Positions 34,528 to 46,456 are shown, numbered from the stretch's first letter. The stretch is DNA of 64,000 nucleotides from Flectonema sp. DT1601 (GCA_964019425.1 OZ025856.1:248001-312000); one strand, 5' to 3'. Numbers and translations: made by a program. The notes: generated from the letters alone by a model not told the origin.

Positions 34528-34818
34528 CATAACTAAAACTCATAGCGGCTCTCCAGAAAAAAGTGATAATCATCTCTACTGGCTCATATTTTATTTTGGA
34601 AATCGGAGAAGCGAAAAAATATCACAAGAACGAATTCGCACAAGGAAAACGCAACAGCATTTTGACCCGTGCAATCGGAAGGACGTTTATGTGACAAGAT
34701 AAACACTTGCAAAAAAAAAAAAAAAAAAAAAAAAAAAATGAGCAGAATTCGCATACAAAACTTAAATTTATTAAAAAAAGTGATTGGCAACAATCACACT
34801 GATGTTTGAGAAATTTTT

Positions 34819-34858
<40 letters not shown>

Positions 34859-35599
34859 CACAGGAATAGGAAAGCACAACAGTAACAAGAAGGATCTCAT
34901 TCATTACAGCTAATTAAGACTACCATCAGAACAGAGAATATGTAGATAGGTTGCTTACTTATCCGCATAAAGAGAAAAAGAGGGGGGGAAATTGTTGCAA
35001 ACAACGATATAACGAAAAAGAACATTACAAAAAAAAAGAAGTTTCTCGTGACAAGTTTTTTTTTTTCAAATTCACGAGAATTTTTCCTTGTCAAGATAAA
35101 GTTTTTCCTCACCGAGGTTTCTATAACAAAAGAAGCAATCCTGTGAGGAAAAATCTACGAAAGATTTTTTTTCTTTTCAGCCCAAATTCACGAGAACATT
35201 TCCTCACGAGAATTCATTTCTTTAAATTTTAAAAACTATTTTATTTTTTATTTTTTTTATTTTTGTTTTTTTTATTCCAGGAAAAAATAAGTAACCTCAA
35301 TTCAAATTCACAAGACACGATTCTACAGGTACTCCCCGTTATGGTCCCAGCATGCTACTGAGAAAACAATTGACAAAGGTGTAATCCGGATACAAGTTGT
35401 CTCCTGTCGTGGTCTTTGGTAGGTAAAAAATTAATTTTCTCGTTCACTTTTTCTAAATCTTTACTACTTCTGCTAGAAGAACACCGCAGTTATAAACTGC
35501 TAAAGTTGGTTAGTTTTTTTTTTTTTTTGCCAAGTTATTTCACAGGAATAAATTATTTAAAAAAAAATAAAAATAAAAAATAAATAATAATAATAATAA

Positions 35600-37013
35600 T
35601 ATGAGGACGTGCCAAAAGTAGGGCCTATTTTGTACCACGGGTAACTGCTGGCCTCTAAATCTTGGTCTGAGCACTTTTTTGGCCCACTCTGTATATTAGA
35701 AAACTCAATTCCGGGTCTGGGATACAACTTTACTTGTCACCAGTTCAAAAATTCTGCAATTTTTAGGGGAAATTGACTGTATTACACTGTAAGATGCTTG
35801 TGCACAGTTGAGACCAATTTGTAAGGTAGTAGTAGGAGAGTGTCACTCGCTTGAATCACAGCTTCACAAATAACAATGATAATTAAGGATACTCTAGAAC
35901 GAGAGCCACTGTGACAGGCATTTCGGCAGCATATCAAATGTCATCCAGACCTCATCGAGAGTGGGCACCGGTGCGTACCCTCACCGAGGTGGCAGGCGTA
36001 CTCCGAACGCTCAGCGACACAACACTTGTATTCCTCTTCTTTGAAGAGCAAGAAGTGAGTGTGCAGAACCTCCGCATCCCAGCCGTAACCAGCATCCCCA
36101 CCTACCGAAAGGATACTTCAGGTCAGATATATATCACAGCTTTCTCTGACGAAAACCAGCAATTTGCACTTGACGGAGGTAAGGCTACTTTGCTACTGAA
36201 CCACAAGCCCAAAATATCAGATAAGCTTCCCCTTACTAGAGCTGAGAAGAGCACTATTGGATCTACACCCCTTGACACAACCGCGGACAACAACAAGTTT
36301 GCAGAGATAGAGCACAGTCAGCATATCGATTCCCTGAAGAATAAACGAGCAAGAAAAGAAGCCTTCTTTGAAAGGTTAGACAGGGAGCACACCATCCAAC
36401 AACGAGCCTGCAAACGGAAAAGTGCCCCCGAGAAGCCTGTTAGAAAGAAGCGCCAATGCAGCCAGTGCGGCTCTCTTACTCATGATCTCCGAAATTGTCC
36501 AGACCGTCGTTCTGAACCCGAAAGCTCTGATTCAAGTAGCAGTGTAACCCCTTAAAAAACGTAAGTGTGTACAACATTATTAGTAAGTTAGTGTAGGTGC
36601 AGAATGCACACGAATGATCAATATCAGTCCATCAATCCTCTTAGCTTCGCTGCTTGTGCCAAAACTTACGTATTAATTTTGTCATGCAGTTTCTAAATTC
36701 ATCGGATGGGGATGGGTCTGCTTGCCCAGGATATGGAGTTCGACAGCCACGGGGAACAATGCATCTAATTACAGAGGTCTGATATGTGAAGTAAACCTGC
36801 CCCCTGTGTGTGTACTGCATAACACAGTAATACAGTCAATTTCCCCTAAAAATTGCAGAATTTTTGAACTGGTGACAAGTAAAGTTGTATCCCAGACCCG
36901 GAATTGAGTTTTCTAATATACAGAGTGGGCCAAAAAAGTGCTCAGACCAAGATTTAGAGGCCAGCAGTTACCCGTGGTACAAAATGGTACCCTACTTTTG
37001 GCATCCTCTCATA
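35600..37013 (+). mobile_element. 1.4-kb terminal-inverted-repeat DNA element, Tc1/mariner-like ends
   Basis: Inverted repeats of about 185 bp (left 35601-35785, right 36826-37012) are roughly 90% or more identical. The ends read TGAGGACGTGCCAAAAGTAG and its mirrored counterpart, flanked by TA on both sides inside an AAT-rich microsatellite, which fits a TA target duplication. Each arm has an inner segment GAGTGGGCCAAAAAAGTGCTC that is a rough inverted copy of the outer terminus. The CCAAAAGT core is typical of Tc1/mariner-type ends. The only ORF encodes a zinc-knuckle protein and no DDE/D transposase was seen, so the element is probably non-autonomous or of an unknown type. The arms still match closely, suggesting a fairly recent insertion. 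Confidence 0.85.
35938..36555 (+). CDS. Zinc-knuckle (CCHC) protein inside the TIR element
   Basis: 205 residues from the ATG at 35938; a 9-codon extension with a GTG start is possible. The N-terminal ~95 residues look globular (WAPVRTLTEVAGVLRTL). A charged helical stretch (KNKRARKEAFFERLDREH) and a basic region follow, then one CCHC knuckle: Cys174, Cys177, His182, Cys187 (CSQCGSLTHDLRNC). The tail is Ser-rich. It is the longest plus-strand ORF with protein-like composition in the window and is more GC-rich than the host genes. CCHC knuckles bind single-stranded nucleic acid. It may be an accessory protein of the element or captured cargo. No family recognised. Confidence 0.65.
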   Translation: MSSRPHREWAPVRTLTEVAGVLRTLSDTTLVFLFFEEQEVSVQNLRIPAVTSIPTYRKDTSGQIYITAFSDENQQFALDGGKATLLLNHKPKISDKLPLTRAEKSTIGSTPLDTTADNNKFAEIEHSQHIDSLKNKRARKEAFFERLDREHTIQQRACKRKSAPEKPVRKKRQCSQCGSLTHDLRNCPDRRSEPESSDSSSSVTP

Positions 37014-37184
37014 TAATAATAATAATATAATAATAATAATAATAATCGGATAAGCGTACACAAAAAAGGAGAGACGTAATAATTTTCGCAAGAAACAAAT
37101 AAAAGGGGGAAAAAAAATATCAAAGTTGTCATAATATAATAAAAAAAACAGCATTACAGCAGTAGCATCGACGAACTAATCAAA

Positions 37185-38462
37185 TTAAAATCCATTTGGA
37201 GATTCCAGTTCTGAGATCCTCGCAAGAAGTTTTTCTTTTTCTGCTTCCCAGAGTTTCTTCTCAGACTGGTGAGTAGTGATAGCGTTCATTAGTTGACTTT
37301 TGAGTTCTGTAACCTGTCTGTCCTTTTCTTCATTTAGTAAAGAATTATCTCTAAAAATTGATTGTAATTTGAAAGACGCAACTCGAGGAGGAGAACATCT
37401 CCCTCTCGGTGATGAATGTCTTCCAGCAGACCATTTTGATGATCTTCTCACCCTCGCTCGACTGCGAGGAGATCCCGGAGGGGACGGATTGTTAATACAC
37501 CGAATCTCATTCCATAATGAGTGTTTCGATTCAGCTTGATGAACAGCTTCAGTAATTAATTCAGTTGGGCACTCTGGGAGACTCGAAACAGACTTTGCCA
37601 GTGCAGATAAGCACTGAGTGAGAGCATAGTAGTACGGTGCTATAACACCTTCCTCATTTGGATAGCTGACAACCATTCCCATAACAACTGATGTTTCCAT
37701 CGCATGAAATATTGTCTTAGCGTGTTGACATCCACTCGACTCGTCAGTACCTGCTGACCAACTTTGAATAGCTGAACTTAAACTCAACGTATGTTCATGA
37801 GCAATTGATACGACTGTCGTGTTATAAAGTTTATCTCCGCATCGAATACTTATTCTTGACAGCAGGGTATCGGCATTCAAACTTTCCGAATCTTTCTTTG
37901 ATAAACTTCTGTTTAAAAGCCACACCAAATCTCTATACTTCGTAATGTAATGGTATGGACATCCTAAGAAGTCGTCTTCTCCCCAGGTTTCTTTTGGTAT
38001 CCTGTTGTCATTAAAAAGGATGTCAGTTGGAATACCGGAATCACCGATTGAACAGATTGATATTTTTATAACATATTCCCTATCACCGCGTAGTTTGTTA
38101 AATAATATGAGAATTCTTGAGACCATTCCAGACGATTGACGAGGTCGGTCTTCTTCTGGAAGTGGAAGTTCTCCAAATAATGTGAAAAAAGGGCATTCAG
38201 GAACACGCTCACCAACGTGAACGATGGTTGAGGGAAGCCCGTGTAGGGTCATTCCTAACACTCGCTGTTGAGAATTAAATATGTGTTCTTGATTAACTAT
38301 ACCTTCATCCATTAGAACTGTCCTCACATCTATGTCGCCACCCTCAAATTGAACCTTCACGTGATCATCACGTTTTGATGCACGTTTTCTGAACGAATCA
38401 GTGCTCCAGTCCAATGAAGTACCTCCAGTCAGTCGTATTGTCACTTGCGACTTTTTATGCAT
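37185..38462 (-). CDS. Short kinesin-like pseudo-motor protein, paralogue of the giant coiled-coil head
   Basis: 425 residues starting MHKKSQVTIRLTGG, with the ATG abutting a run of A on the gene strand. It aligns throughout its first ~310 residues with the head of the protein encoded at 24694-31590: QVTIRLTGG/QITLRLVGG, LPSTIVHVGERVPECPFFTL against VPGAIVHAGARG...FYVL, and KYRDLVWLLNRSLSKKD against KYRDLAWMMNKSFAKNE. The P-loop GxxxxGKT is absent, so ATP hydrolysis is not expected. The C-terminus has an Arg/Ser-rich linker (SPRSRARVRRSSKWS) and only about 45 residues of coiled coil. It could cap or regulate assemblies of the giant paralogue, which is inference. Confidence 0.75.
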   Translation of the reverse strand: MHKKSQVTIRLTGGTSLDWSTDSFRKRASKRDDHVKVQFEGGDIDVRTVLMDEGIVNQEHIFNSQQRVLGMTLHGLPSTIVHVGERVPECPFFTLFGELPLPEEDRPRQSSGMVSRILILFNKLRGDREYVIKISICSIGDSGIPTDILFNDNRIPKETWGEDDFLGCPYHYITKYRDLVWLLNRSLSKKDSESLNADTLLSRISIRCGDKLYNTTVVSIAHEHTLSLSSAIQSWSAGTDESSGCQHAKTIFHAMETSVVMGMVVSYPNEEGVIAPYYYALTQCLSALAKSVSSLPECPTELITEAVHQAESKHSLWNEIRCINNPSPPGSPRSRARVRRSSKWSAGRHSSPRGRCSPPRVASFKLQSIFRDNSLLNEEKDRQVTELKSQLMNAITTHQSEKKLWEAEKEKLLARISELESPNGF

Positions 38463-40097
38463 TTTTTTTTTTTGTGAGAGTACTCTTAAGAAGTAAATAA
38501 TAATTAATTTTTTTTTTTAAAAAAAAAATATTTAAATAATAATAACCTCAGTTAAAAACAATTATATATTTTGAATAAAAACGATACCAACGACAGTCTA
38601 TGTAACGTCGAAAAGTAATTATCACCATTTTTATTATTAGATATAAATGCGTGGTGTTTCTGTTTTTTTTTTTTTTGTTTTTTTTTTCCTTATTTTTTTT
38701 TAGTATCGAACTGGTTTGCCAACCCTAAAAAAAAAAAAAAGAATAAAAAGAGAAAAAAAAGAGAGAGGCTGGTAGCTGTCGTTCAGGTACAATGAATCAA
38801 CATGATGCACTGCAATGATACGAAAGGAGTTAGTTTGTAACATCCAATATTACGACCACCTGACAACCAGCTAACTACTAAATTAGTCTTTATGAGAACA
38901 ATCTACATATCCTCATTACTTCAGTTTGTTATTACTTTTTTTTTTCTTCTTCTTTTTTTTTTTTGCTTGATTCAAAAAAAAAAAAAAAGAAATTTCAAGA
39001 ATTATCAAATATTCTCAAACTTTAAATGGCCGAGAACGCGGACGGGGTCACTCAATTGAACCCCGACAAAAAGAATCCTAGTTCCAAGTGGGCCACTTCT
39101 GTTATTAATAAATCTTAATTGGTCGTACCTTTTATAATACAGAAAAAGGAGGGAAAAAAAATAACGATAACCCGATACCAGTTAACCAAATTGGCTTTGT
39201 GAGAACAATCTATACATGTGCTCCTTACCTCAATTTGTTATTATTATTATTTTTTTTTGCTTAAAAATTATTTAAGACGGTGAAGAATGAATACCTCATT
39301 TAAAAAAAAAAAAAAAGTTCTAAAAAAGGGGAATTGAGGAAAATTTTGTTAAATCACTAAAAAAAAAAAGCAATTTTCACACTTAGTGGGTATAAAAGAA
39401 ACAGAAACAAAAGAAACAAAATGAGGGGGGGATGTAAAATGGGAAGAGATATGATTCGGTATCTATCCCGTAACAAAATGTAAACTCCAAAACCCTGTAA
39501 TGGGTGAAAAATGGTTTTGACAGTCAACATTCGCACAGGTTGGAGGAGAAAGCCTTACTTAAAATACAAACAACGAATTGGACGACTCAACAAGAGAGAT
39601 CTTATTTATTCTCTCTCTGAATATCTTAACACAAAACTACAATTATTGGGGAAAAGTAGCTTTTGTTTCCCCTCGGAGAAGACATACAGGTGTTTTTTTT
39701 ATTCTTTTTTTTTTTTTGTACAGAACATGTGGTTTTGTTAGCTTCATTTTTTTTTGTTTTTTGTTTTTTGAGTTCTTACAACATTAAAGAAACAGAAATA
39801 GAATAACGAAGAGAATAACTGCGGGAAAAAAAAAGGAAAATTCGTTTTTTCCTTTTTTTTTTTTTTTTTTTTTTTGATTTCCATTTTTTAAACACAAACA
39901 AGGCGGTTGCTGAACAAAACTGTACGGGAAAAGGATAGAGACAGGGGCTGACTTTTAGCACCTGGTGTTTTTTTTTTTGTTTTTTTAGTACTTCACAAAA
40001 AGAGGTTACCTAACTCTCTCATTGACAATTACCAAAAGGAACACTACAATAAGTATGTTCAACTATTAATAAATCCCTTTACATTCAGTGAGTGTAC
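38463..40097. other. Intergenic region with a diverged direct repeat
   Basis: A/T homopolymers and the direct repeat at 38867-38935 and 39176-39245 (TGAGAACAATCTA, TTTGTTATTA). A plus-strand open stretch at 39511-39741 was read and not recognised. No gene supported. Confidence 0.6.
38867..39245. repeat. Diverged direct repeat pair, about 70 bp each
   Basis: 38867-38935 and 39176-39245 share ACCAG(C/T)TAAC, (A/G)TGAGAACAATCTA and TCA(A/G)TTTGTTATTA, each running into a T tract. The spacing is about 310 bp. Confidence 0.65.
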
Positions 40098-41399
40098 CTA
40101 ACTGATTGGGAGCTCTACTCCTGTTGAGGAGAGAGCTGGTGGATCTCGAAAGACGCATCTAAACGATTTCATCTTTGAGTTTCCTTCTTCTCCTTCTTCA
40201 CTATCCTCAATTGGTTCAACGTCACCACTAACGTGTGTTGTAATAGACGAAAACGAGAGCAAAGAAGCCTTCGCACGTGCCCTTTGTAAAAGCTCAGGAC
40301 GAGACACACTGGCATATTTTTCAATAACCGCAAGAGGTTTTTTGTCTTCATCGGCATGTGGAAAGGCAGGGAGGGTGTCAACCGACGCCTCATCATTTCG
40401 AAGTAAGAAAGACCACCCAAAAGAACTATCAATTTCTTCCGTGGTGTAGAGGTTTGGATTTATTTGCCAATTCACATCCAATGAAGGATGTTGAACCGTT
40501 GTTGGTATGGTACAAACTGAAGGGTGGTCAAGAAGAACACCACGAGCCATATTACGAGGTTTTAAGTGGCTCAACGGAGCAGGCTCACCTTTAAGTGATA
40601 TCATGTTACCAACACATAACTCATCATCGAGTGCCTCTGGTTGAGAGAGCTGTGCCGGATCTTCCAGGAATTTGATATCACCAGTTTTCATAGTACTAAA
40701 AAACATATCTGTTTCAGCATCATCATTGTTGGTATTGTTTTCTACGAATCGAACCTTGTCATTATTCACAGCAGTACAACTACTCTCATCTTGGAACCAC
40801 TCCGGTTCAAATAATTGTACTTCAGATTCCTCCACATTATGTGATGTCATCGACTCAGTTGTTTTTTTTTTAGTCTTTTTATGTTCTTTTTTCTTCGTCT
40901 TTTTTACAATTCCTGAAACACTGTCGTCACCAGGACAGGAGCGATCCGACATTTTCCGTTTCTTTATAGGCAGGATGGTTGATAAATTTGAGTCTTTGCT
41001 GCCTAATTTCGGATTGAGTTGTGGAATTGAAGCAGGAGGTGGTTTCGGAGGAGGTGGTATTATTTTCTTAGTTGAATTCATCAGACACTGTGTAGCAGCT
41101 TGTTCCGATGTCCATCTGTATATGTCATTAGTATTTTTGCTTGATAGGGTAGCAGTTTGAATAGCTGCTATAAATCTTGGATCGCTTGCAACTTTTGCCA
41201 ACCATCTGCATTTCTCAGCGTCATACGCAGCCATTTCTGTACTACACATTGATGATGCTTTTTCCTTCTCTCCGATAATTGATAATATAAGTTCCACCAC
41301 ATCCTCGGTCCTCATAGACGTTCTTCCTTTTGACCATCTTCTAACCCGAAGTTCAATTTCCCCTCTCGACCAGTTGACATCCTGCATATTATTATTCAC
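40098..41399 (-). CDS. Basic, probably nuclear protein of unknown family
   Basis: 433 residues from MNNNMQDVNWSRGEIEL. The first ~105 residues form a likely helical domain (EDVVELILSIIGEKEKAS, WLAKVASDPRFIAAIQTATL). Then come a Pro-rich linker (IPPPPKPPPASIPQ), a Lys-rich bipartite nuclear-localisation-like segment (KKTKKKEHKKTKKKTTES), acidic stretches, and a C-terminal half without recognised domains (DVNWQINPNLYTTEEIDSSF). An acceptor-like ATGCAG overlaps codons 5-6. If it is used, translation would start later, possibly at Met29. A chromatin or RNA-processing role is plausible from composition only. Confidence 0.65.
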   Translation of the reverse strand: MNNNMQDVNWSRGEIELRVRRWSKGRTSMRTEDVVELILSIIGEKEKASSMCSTEMAAYDAEKCRWLAKVASDPRFIAAIQTATLSSKNTNDIYRWTSEQAATQCLMNSTKKIIPPPPKPPPASIPQLNPKLGSKDSNLSTILPIKKRKMSDRSCPGDDSVSGIVKKTKKKEHKKTKKKTTESMTSHNVEESEVQLFEPEWFQDESSCTAVNNDKVRFVENNTNNDDAETDMFFSTMKTGDIKFLEDPAQLSQPEALDDELCVGNMISLKGEPAPLSHLKPRNMARGVLLDHPSVCTIPTTVQHPSLDVNWQINPNLYTTEEIDSSFGWSFLLRNDEASVDTLPAFPHADEDKKPLAVIEKYASVSRPELLQRARAKASLLSFSSITTHVSGDVEPIEDSEEGEEGNSKMKSFRCVFRDPPALSSTGVELPIS

Positions 41400-41841
41400 A
41401 TGAGTGTGTTTTAAGTATTGTGTTTTGGATTTTGTTATTGTGATACCTTTGTAGAGGAGATACTATTAACCATATACGAACACCAATTACGTGAAGATGA
41501 CTGACGGTTAACTTCATATAGTTATATCTGATATGTAAAGTAGCTCAGTGATTAAGTTAAATTACAAGTGTGAGTAGTCACAGTTGTCACCCAAGCAATC
41601 ATTGCTTACCCGCCCACAACCCAACTTGATCACAAGAAAAGCCCCACTAAATAAGACAAAAACAAAAAACAAAAAAAAATTAAAAACGGGGGAGCGCAAT
41701 ATTATCAAAAAAAGCGGCACCCATACTTGCCACTTCCCCCCATATGTGAAAGGGAAGGGAACACACTATTTTCTTTTCCTTTTTTTTTTTTTTTTTTTTT
41801 TTTTCTTAACATAACACCTAACAGGGCTCACCATCACACGC

Positions 41842-42402
41842 CTACTGCTTGTTGACACCAGCGAAGGCTCTGTCTTCCTGAGGAGCAGAGAGGAAGGTTC
41901 CGTGAGTTGGGGACAATCCAAGAAGTGGACGCTCACCAGAGTCAATAGTTGGCTTGTACTGTAGGAAATTAATTTATTAGTTGATGGGCAATATGAATAA
42001 CAATAAAACAAAAACAACACATACAGTTGGCCACAATGGGTAGATAACCGAAACCATTAAACCAGTCATGAGCATGGAAGAAGCAACCCTCTTGTTCATC
42101 TGTCTGCAGTACTGTTGCATAGTGATGTCCCAAGGTCTTCTGGTAGCTCTCTGGTAGAGCTTTGCGTCTGGAAGAACACCGGATGCTCTCTTCTCAACTG
42201 GTACGTCTAATGGATAACAAACATTGTCACCAAGACCGTTTGAGTACACTCTAAGCTTAGGGTTAGGGAGTTCAATTCCGGTCAATTCGTTGTTTGTTTT
42301 TCCCCAAGCAAACGAGTGCGAAGAAACATTCGCTGGCTGACCAACCGGCTTCTGCGAGATGGCATTCGCACCACTCAGGGGATGTCCAAAGCAATCAGCC
42401 AT
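41842..42402 (-). CDS. 164-residue single-pass membrane protein, two exons, unknown function
   Basis: The coding sequence is complement(join(41842..41958, 42025..42402)). The 66-nt intron (GTATGTG...TTTCCTACAG) is phase 0 and gives ...YPLWPT-YKPTIDSG.... A hydrophobic segment, SSMLMTGLMVSVIYPLWPT, spans about residues 108-126; the rest is soluble. The C-terminus reads GERPLLGLSPTHGTFLSAPQ and ends VNKQ. Codon choice resembles beta-tubulin (many C/G-ending codons), suggesting an abundant protein. Small one-helix proteins of this kind are common as lineage-specific subunits of mitochondrial respiratory complexes, or as flagellar or membrane components. No family recognised. Confidence 0.8.
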
Positions 42403-42535
42403 TTAATTTATTTAATATTCTAATTAGTAAGAATGGTTTAGTTAGTTAGCGAGCCCGACAGTTAACTGAAGTCATAAAGTCCAGAGAGGTAACACTTCTA
42501 TCAAAAACTCGTTAATCACAACATACTTACCTCTT

Positions 42536-42592
42536 GTTGGAATGCCTGGAAAGAAAATATATCCTTTCCCCGTCTTACGAAACACCTGAACA
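42536..42592 (-). other. Possible 5'-UTR exon of the 164-residue protein gene
   Basis: On the gene strand, GATGTTCAG is followed by GTGTTTCGTAAGACGGGG... and the segment ends CCAACAAGAG|GTAAGTATG, a near-consensus donor, about 130 nt upstream of the ATG at 42402. A TAATTAG acceptor lies 19 nt before that ATG. This may be a leader exon; it is not proven. Confidence 0.35.
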
Positions 42593-43427
42593 TCAAAAGG
42601 GTAAGAATTATAAGGATTTGCAAAAAAAAAAAAAAAAAAAAAAGAATAAGAGAAGAAGAGAAAGAGAAAAATATATATGGTGCGTGACTGCGAAAAAGAA
42701 GAAGAAAAAAAAACTAACAAAAAAAAAGGGGTGTCGGTGGTCTCGCAGAGATATCTGAAACGATGGGTGTCTGCGTCACACAGTAACAAAGGAGAAGTAG
42801 AAAAAGAAGACAGACTCGAAGTACACATCCTTAGCTATCTCCGTAGGGTATTCACAACAGGAACACCAATGGGATAAGCAGAATGACAATGGTTTCGATA
42901 AAACCACGCTTCTATGTTATTCTTTTCCCTAACACAAGCAACACACACACCATGATGCGTAAATTCATCCGTAGATGATCATGTAAACAAGGGAAGGACC
43001 TGTACCTACAAGAGAAAGTGCTTTGATTTATTTATTTTTTTTTCTAACAATTCGTAAAAAAATTTTAAAAAAAAAAAAAAAATAGAGTCGTAGGGTTTGG
43101 GGAGGAAGGTGAAAAAAAAATCTGACACCGTTTTTCACCACGGCCGGTGTAAATTCATTTTTTATTCTTTTTTTTTTTTTAATTATTTTTTATGTTATTT
43201 AAGTTCATGAATGGTGGTAATGTGTAACTACGAAAAAAATTGATTGAGTGTAAGAGAAGGAAACAAGAAAGGGGAAAAAAAAAAAAAAAAGAAAAGAGAG
43301 AGGAAGAGAAAAAGGTGACAATTACTTCCTCAGCACAGTTGCAAACTGCGTTGTAAAAAAGAAGAAAAAATTAAAAAAACAGGGGCAAATTGATACTTTT
43401 TTTTTTTTTTTTTTTTGAGGTAAAATT

Positions 43428-43755
43428 GTTTGATCATATTTATAAAGACATAAATACACACATTGTATCAAAAGGTTAACTAATGTAAACAATTAGTAAT
43501 TTATGATACATGTTGACTAAAAGTAATGTTAGTGTAGGTAAACACTCTCTTTCAGCACGTAGAGGTCTATACATTATAATAAATGTTTCTAACTTATCTG
43601 CCGTGTTGTCATCCACTGCAGTACAGAATCGAGTTATTCAATTACTTAAAATAGTAGTGAGACCTTGTCAAACCAAAACCAGAAGTATAATGTAATACGT
43701 CAGAGTGTAGGTTTCACTTATTCATTACTTGTCAATAAATAAATAATTTCTTTTT
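43428..43755 (+). repeat. Dispersed repeat R1, longest copy
   Basis: About 330 bp from TTTGATCATATTTATAAAGA to GTCAATAAATAAATAATTTC. It contains AAGTAATGTTAGTGTAGGT, ATTATAATAAATGTTTCTAA, GAATCGAGTTATTCAATTAC and GTGTAGGTTTCAC. Other copies lie at 14570, 15322, 34188, 51480, 53085 and (reversed) 55212. No tRNA promoter boxes or ORF were seen, so its class is unknown. It may be the end of a longer element. Confidence 0.85.
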
Positions 43756-46424
43756 TTTTTTTTTTTAAAAATAAGCTTGCTTTGCTAGTTGGTAGCACAC
43801 CACTAGCGGAGCACTCACCCTAATTAAATTAAGATGTTGCAATGGGGGGAGAAAATTAAATACAGAGTTTGCCCCCTAGACAAGCATAAAGATATCTGAG
43901 CGGTTTGGCATCAGTGAACAATATATGATTTACTTTCCGAGGTTTGACAATGATATATGCGATGGAAGGGTTGAGTAAAAAAAAAAAAAAAAAAAAAACG
44001 ATTCTCCACACACAAAAAAAAGGGACATTAATCCCTCCATGAACGAATTGGTAATTGGACTAGGATAGTTCACGCTAGCTTGTATTGGTTGAGATTTTAA
44101 AAAAAAAAAAAAAAAAAAAACATGTGAAGACAGTGCGATGATGCTACTATCCAAATCACATAATCAAGCACTTCCTTCATCAAAGTTACATTTCTGACTA
44201 CAAAAAAAAGGGTCCTACTGGAGGGGTGGAGAATGTATTTCATTGCCATAACTACTACTAACTCCTTCACGGTTATCAAAAAACTCTACTAATCAAATCT
44301 GATTTGGGAGGTGTAGTAAGAAAGCTTTGAAATACCTCAAAAGAAGAGTAAGAAAAACACTTCACTGAATGGTAGCCAACGAGTGTATCTTCTATCTATA
44401 AAAATAAAAATAAAAACATCGACGTCAGGAAACTATCATTTTAAGTATCTGCAGACTAGTTTGGATAAGAAAGAGTTATTAGTTGGGAAGTGTGATCATC
44501 AATGTTGCTTGCTACTCAATTGAGTGCTGCAACAAAGAGCTGCGCAAAACCATCAGCCGATTAAGATAGACGGAGTTCAGCCAACAGCAAGGCAGTAAAT
44601 CTGTAATGGGGAGGATATACTCACAAGAGTTGCTCATTTTAAACATATGGCTTCCCCACTAGGAGCCACATTAATGTGTTTCATTACAGGCGAACGATTC
44701 CATCGCCCAGACCGCTGCTTGCTACCTTAGAGTAACGCAGTAATACCAACAACAAGACTGTTGTGGTTAAAAAGAAGTCTGTGAAGAAGAAACATACATC
44801 GATAAAGAAATACAACCGACACAACACTTCTAAAAAGAAAGTCGAGTTCTATTTCGTAAATAAAGTACGACTCGAAGTCCCTTTTGTGTGTGTGTGTTGT
44901 TTTTCTTTTTTTTTGGTGTGTGTGTTGTGTATGTGTTGTGTAAGAGAGAGTGAGAACAGAGAATGAGCAGTAATTTTCGTTGAATAAATAAACGGCGGGC
45001 ATCTCTTAACATTCTCACCTACCTCACTGGAGCAAATAAAAATCGAAATGAGATTCTTTGTAGACCTTTGTGGTCCATGTTGAGAGGAGTGAGGACGGGT
45101 GAGGTAAGTATTTTACTTTTCTTTTTTTTTTTTTTTTTTTTGTCACCACAAATTCTCGCCGCAATACATAAATACAAAGTATTGGATTTTCATTTTTTTT
45201 TTTTTTTTTTTTTTTCCCACCACACTTCGTGCCACAATTCGTAGCATCAACTCCTCACAAAAAAGCAAAAAAAACGATAAATGCTATTTCTAGCCGCGCA
45301 GTACCAAAGTGAGGGTTTTTTTTTTTTTTTTTTTTGAAATTCGCATCATTACATTGTGCTAATCGACCTCTATCAATGGCTGACTTACGACTAACAAAAA
45401 AAGAATTCCGCTGTCAAACAAAACTGGATTTGATGCAGTAGGTTTCAGTAAACACGTGGAGTTAATGAAATATAAAAATGTAAAGCCTCCGATCGGATTC
45501 TTATGCATTTCAGTATCCAAATAATTACCCACTGGGAATAGAATTATTATCCGGAAAAAATAAAATAAGAGTGAAGGACAGGACATGGGGACAAAGATTT
45601 TTTTCAGCAGCATGACAGAAGAAAACTCGAATTCTAATTTTTTTAAGTTCGAACGTGTGTCTCTTTTACAGCAGGTACTTATGGAAGAAAAAGGGAACGG
45701 AGTACAGCAAGCAGGTGGGTGAACAGAAAATAACACAAATCTCCAATATCATCATACGACCACCCATATATGCGAGGGAGGAGGGGGTTGAATGAGTGAT
45801 TTTGTAAAGCACAACTGTATTGTATCACGTTAACATAAAACGATAAGGTATACAGTGAACTAAGGTTAGCATTTTTTGAAGTAACTATTTAGGTTTCGAA
45901 AGTAATCCATATACCTCTTACCTCTCAAAAAAAAAAAAAAAATGATGAGGGGAATCGCTGGAGGGATCACGAAAAAAATGTATTTGTAACGGGCAGGAGG
46001 GAATGTTATAAATGAAAATACAACGAGAAGAAGACCGCATTCATACTGCCTAGCTTCGGAAAAAGAGAAGGCTACTAATCCGCAATCAAAAGGGATGGCT
46101 ATATAAATTCTCAACCCTGACAGAAAGCGGCGAGAAAGGATCTTCTTTTTTTTTTTTCTTTTTTTTTTGTCTCAAGTTCTTAACCACAAATAAACCTCCC
46201 TCACAATGGGGTCTTTGAGCGGAACACATAAGACTTTAGACACCTCAGGGTAGTGGAACTACTAATAAATCTGTCGGGATGTGTGTGTGAAATAGAATCT
46301 GGTACCTGTGCACATAACCATGCCATTCACTTTACATGAAGGTGATCTAGACATTATGATAGGAACAGACAGCAATAACAAATCATCGCACGAGAGTGAA
46401 AGAGAGGAGGGGGATATGGATAAA

Positions 46425-46456
<32 letters not shown>

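Larger units (their letters stand above)
33323..35599. other. Repeat-rich intergenic region
   Basis: Contains two R2-type direct repeats about 1 kb apart, one R1 fragment, a GGGGC..TTGATAC(T)n motif at about 34305-34332, and A/T runs of 20-30 nt (33651-33673, 34364-34388, 34710-34738, 34821-34852). No gene recognised. All open frames in it are homopolymer translations. Confidence 0.65.

Noticed and set aside
34584-34900. Phe-rich open frames across T runs
   Set aside because: Homopolymer translation only; the same applies to similar frames at 41766-42020, 50091-50731 and 56390-57114.
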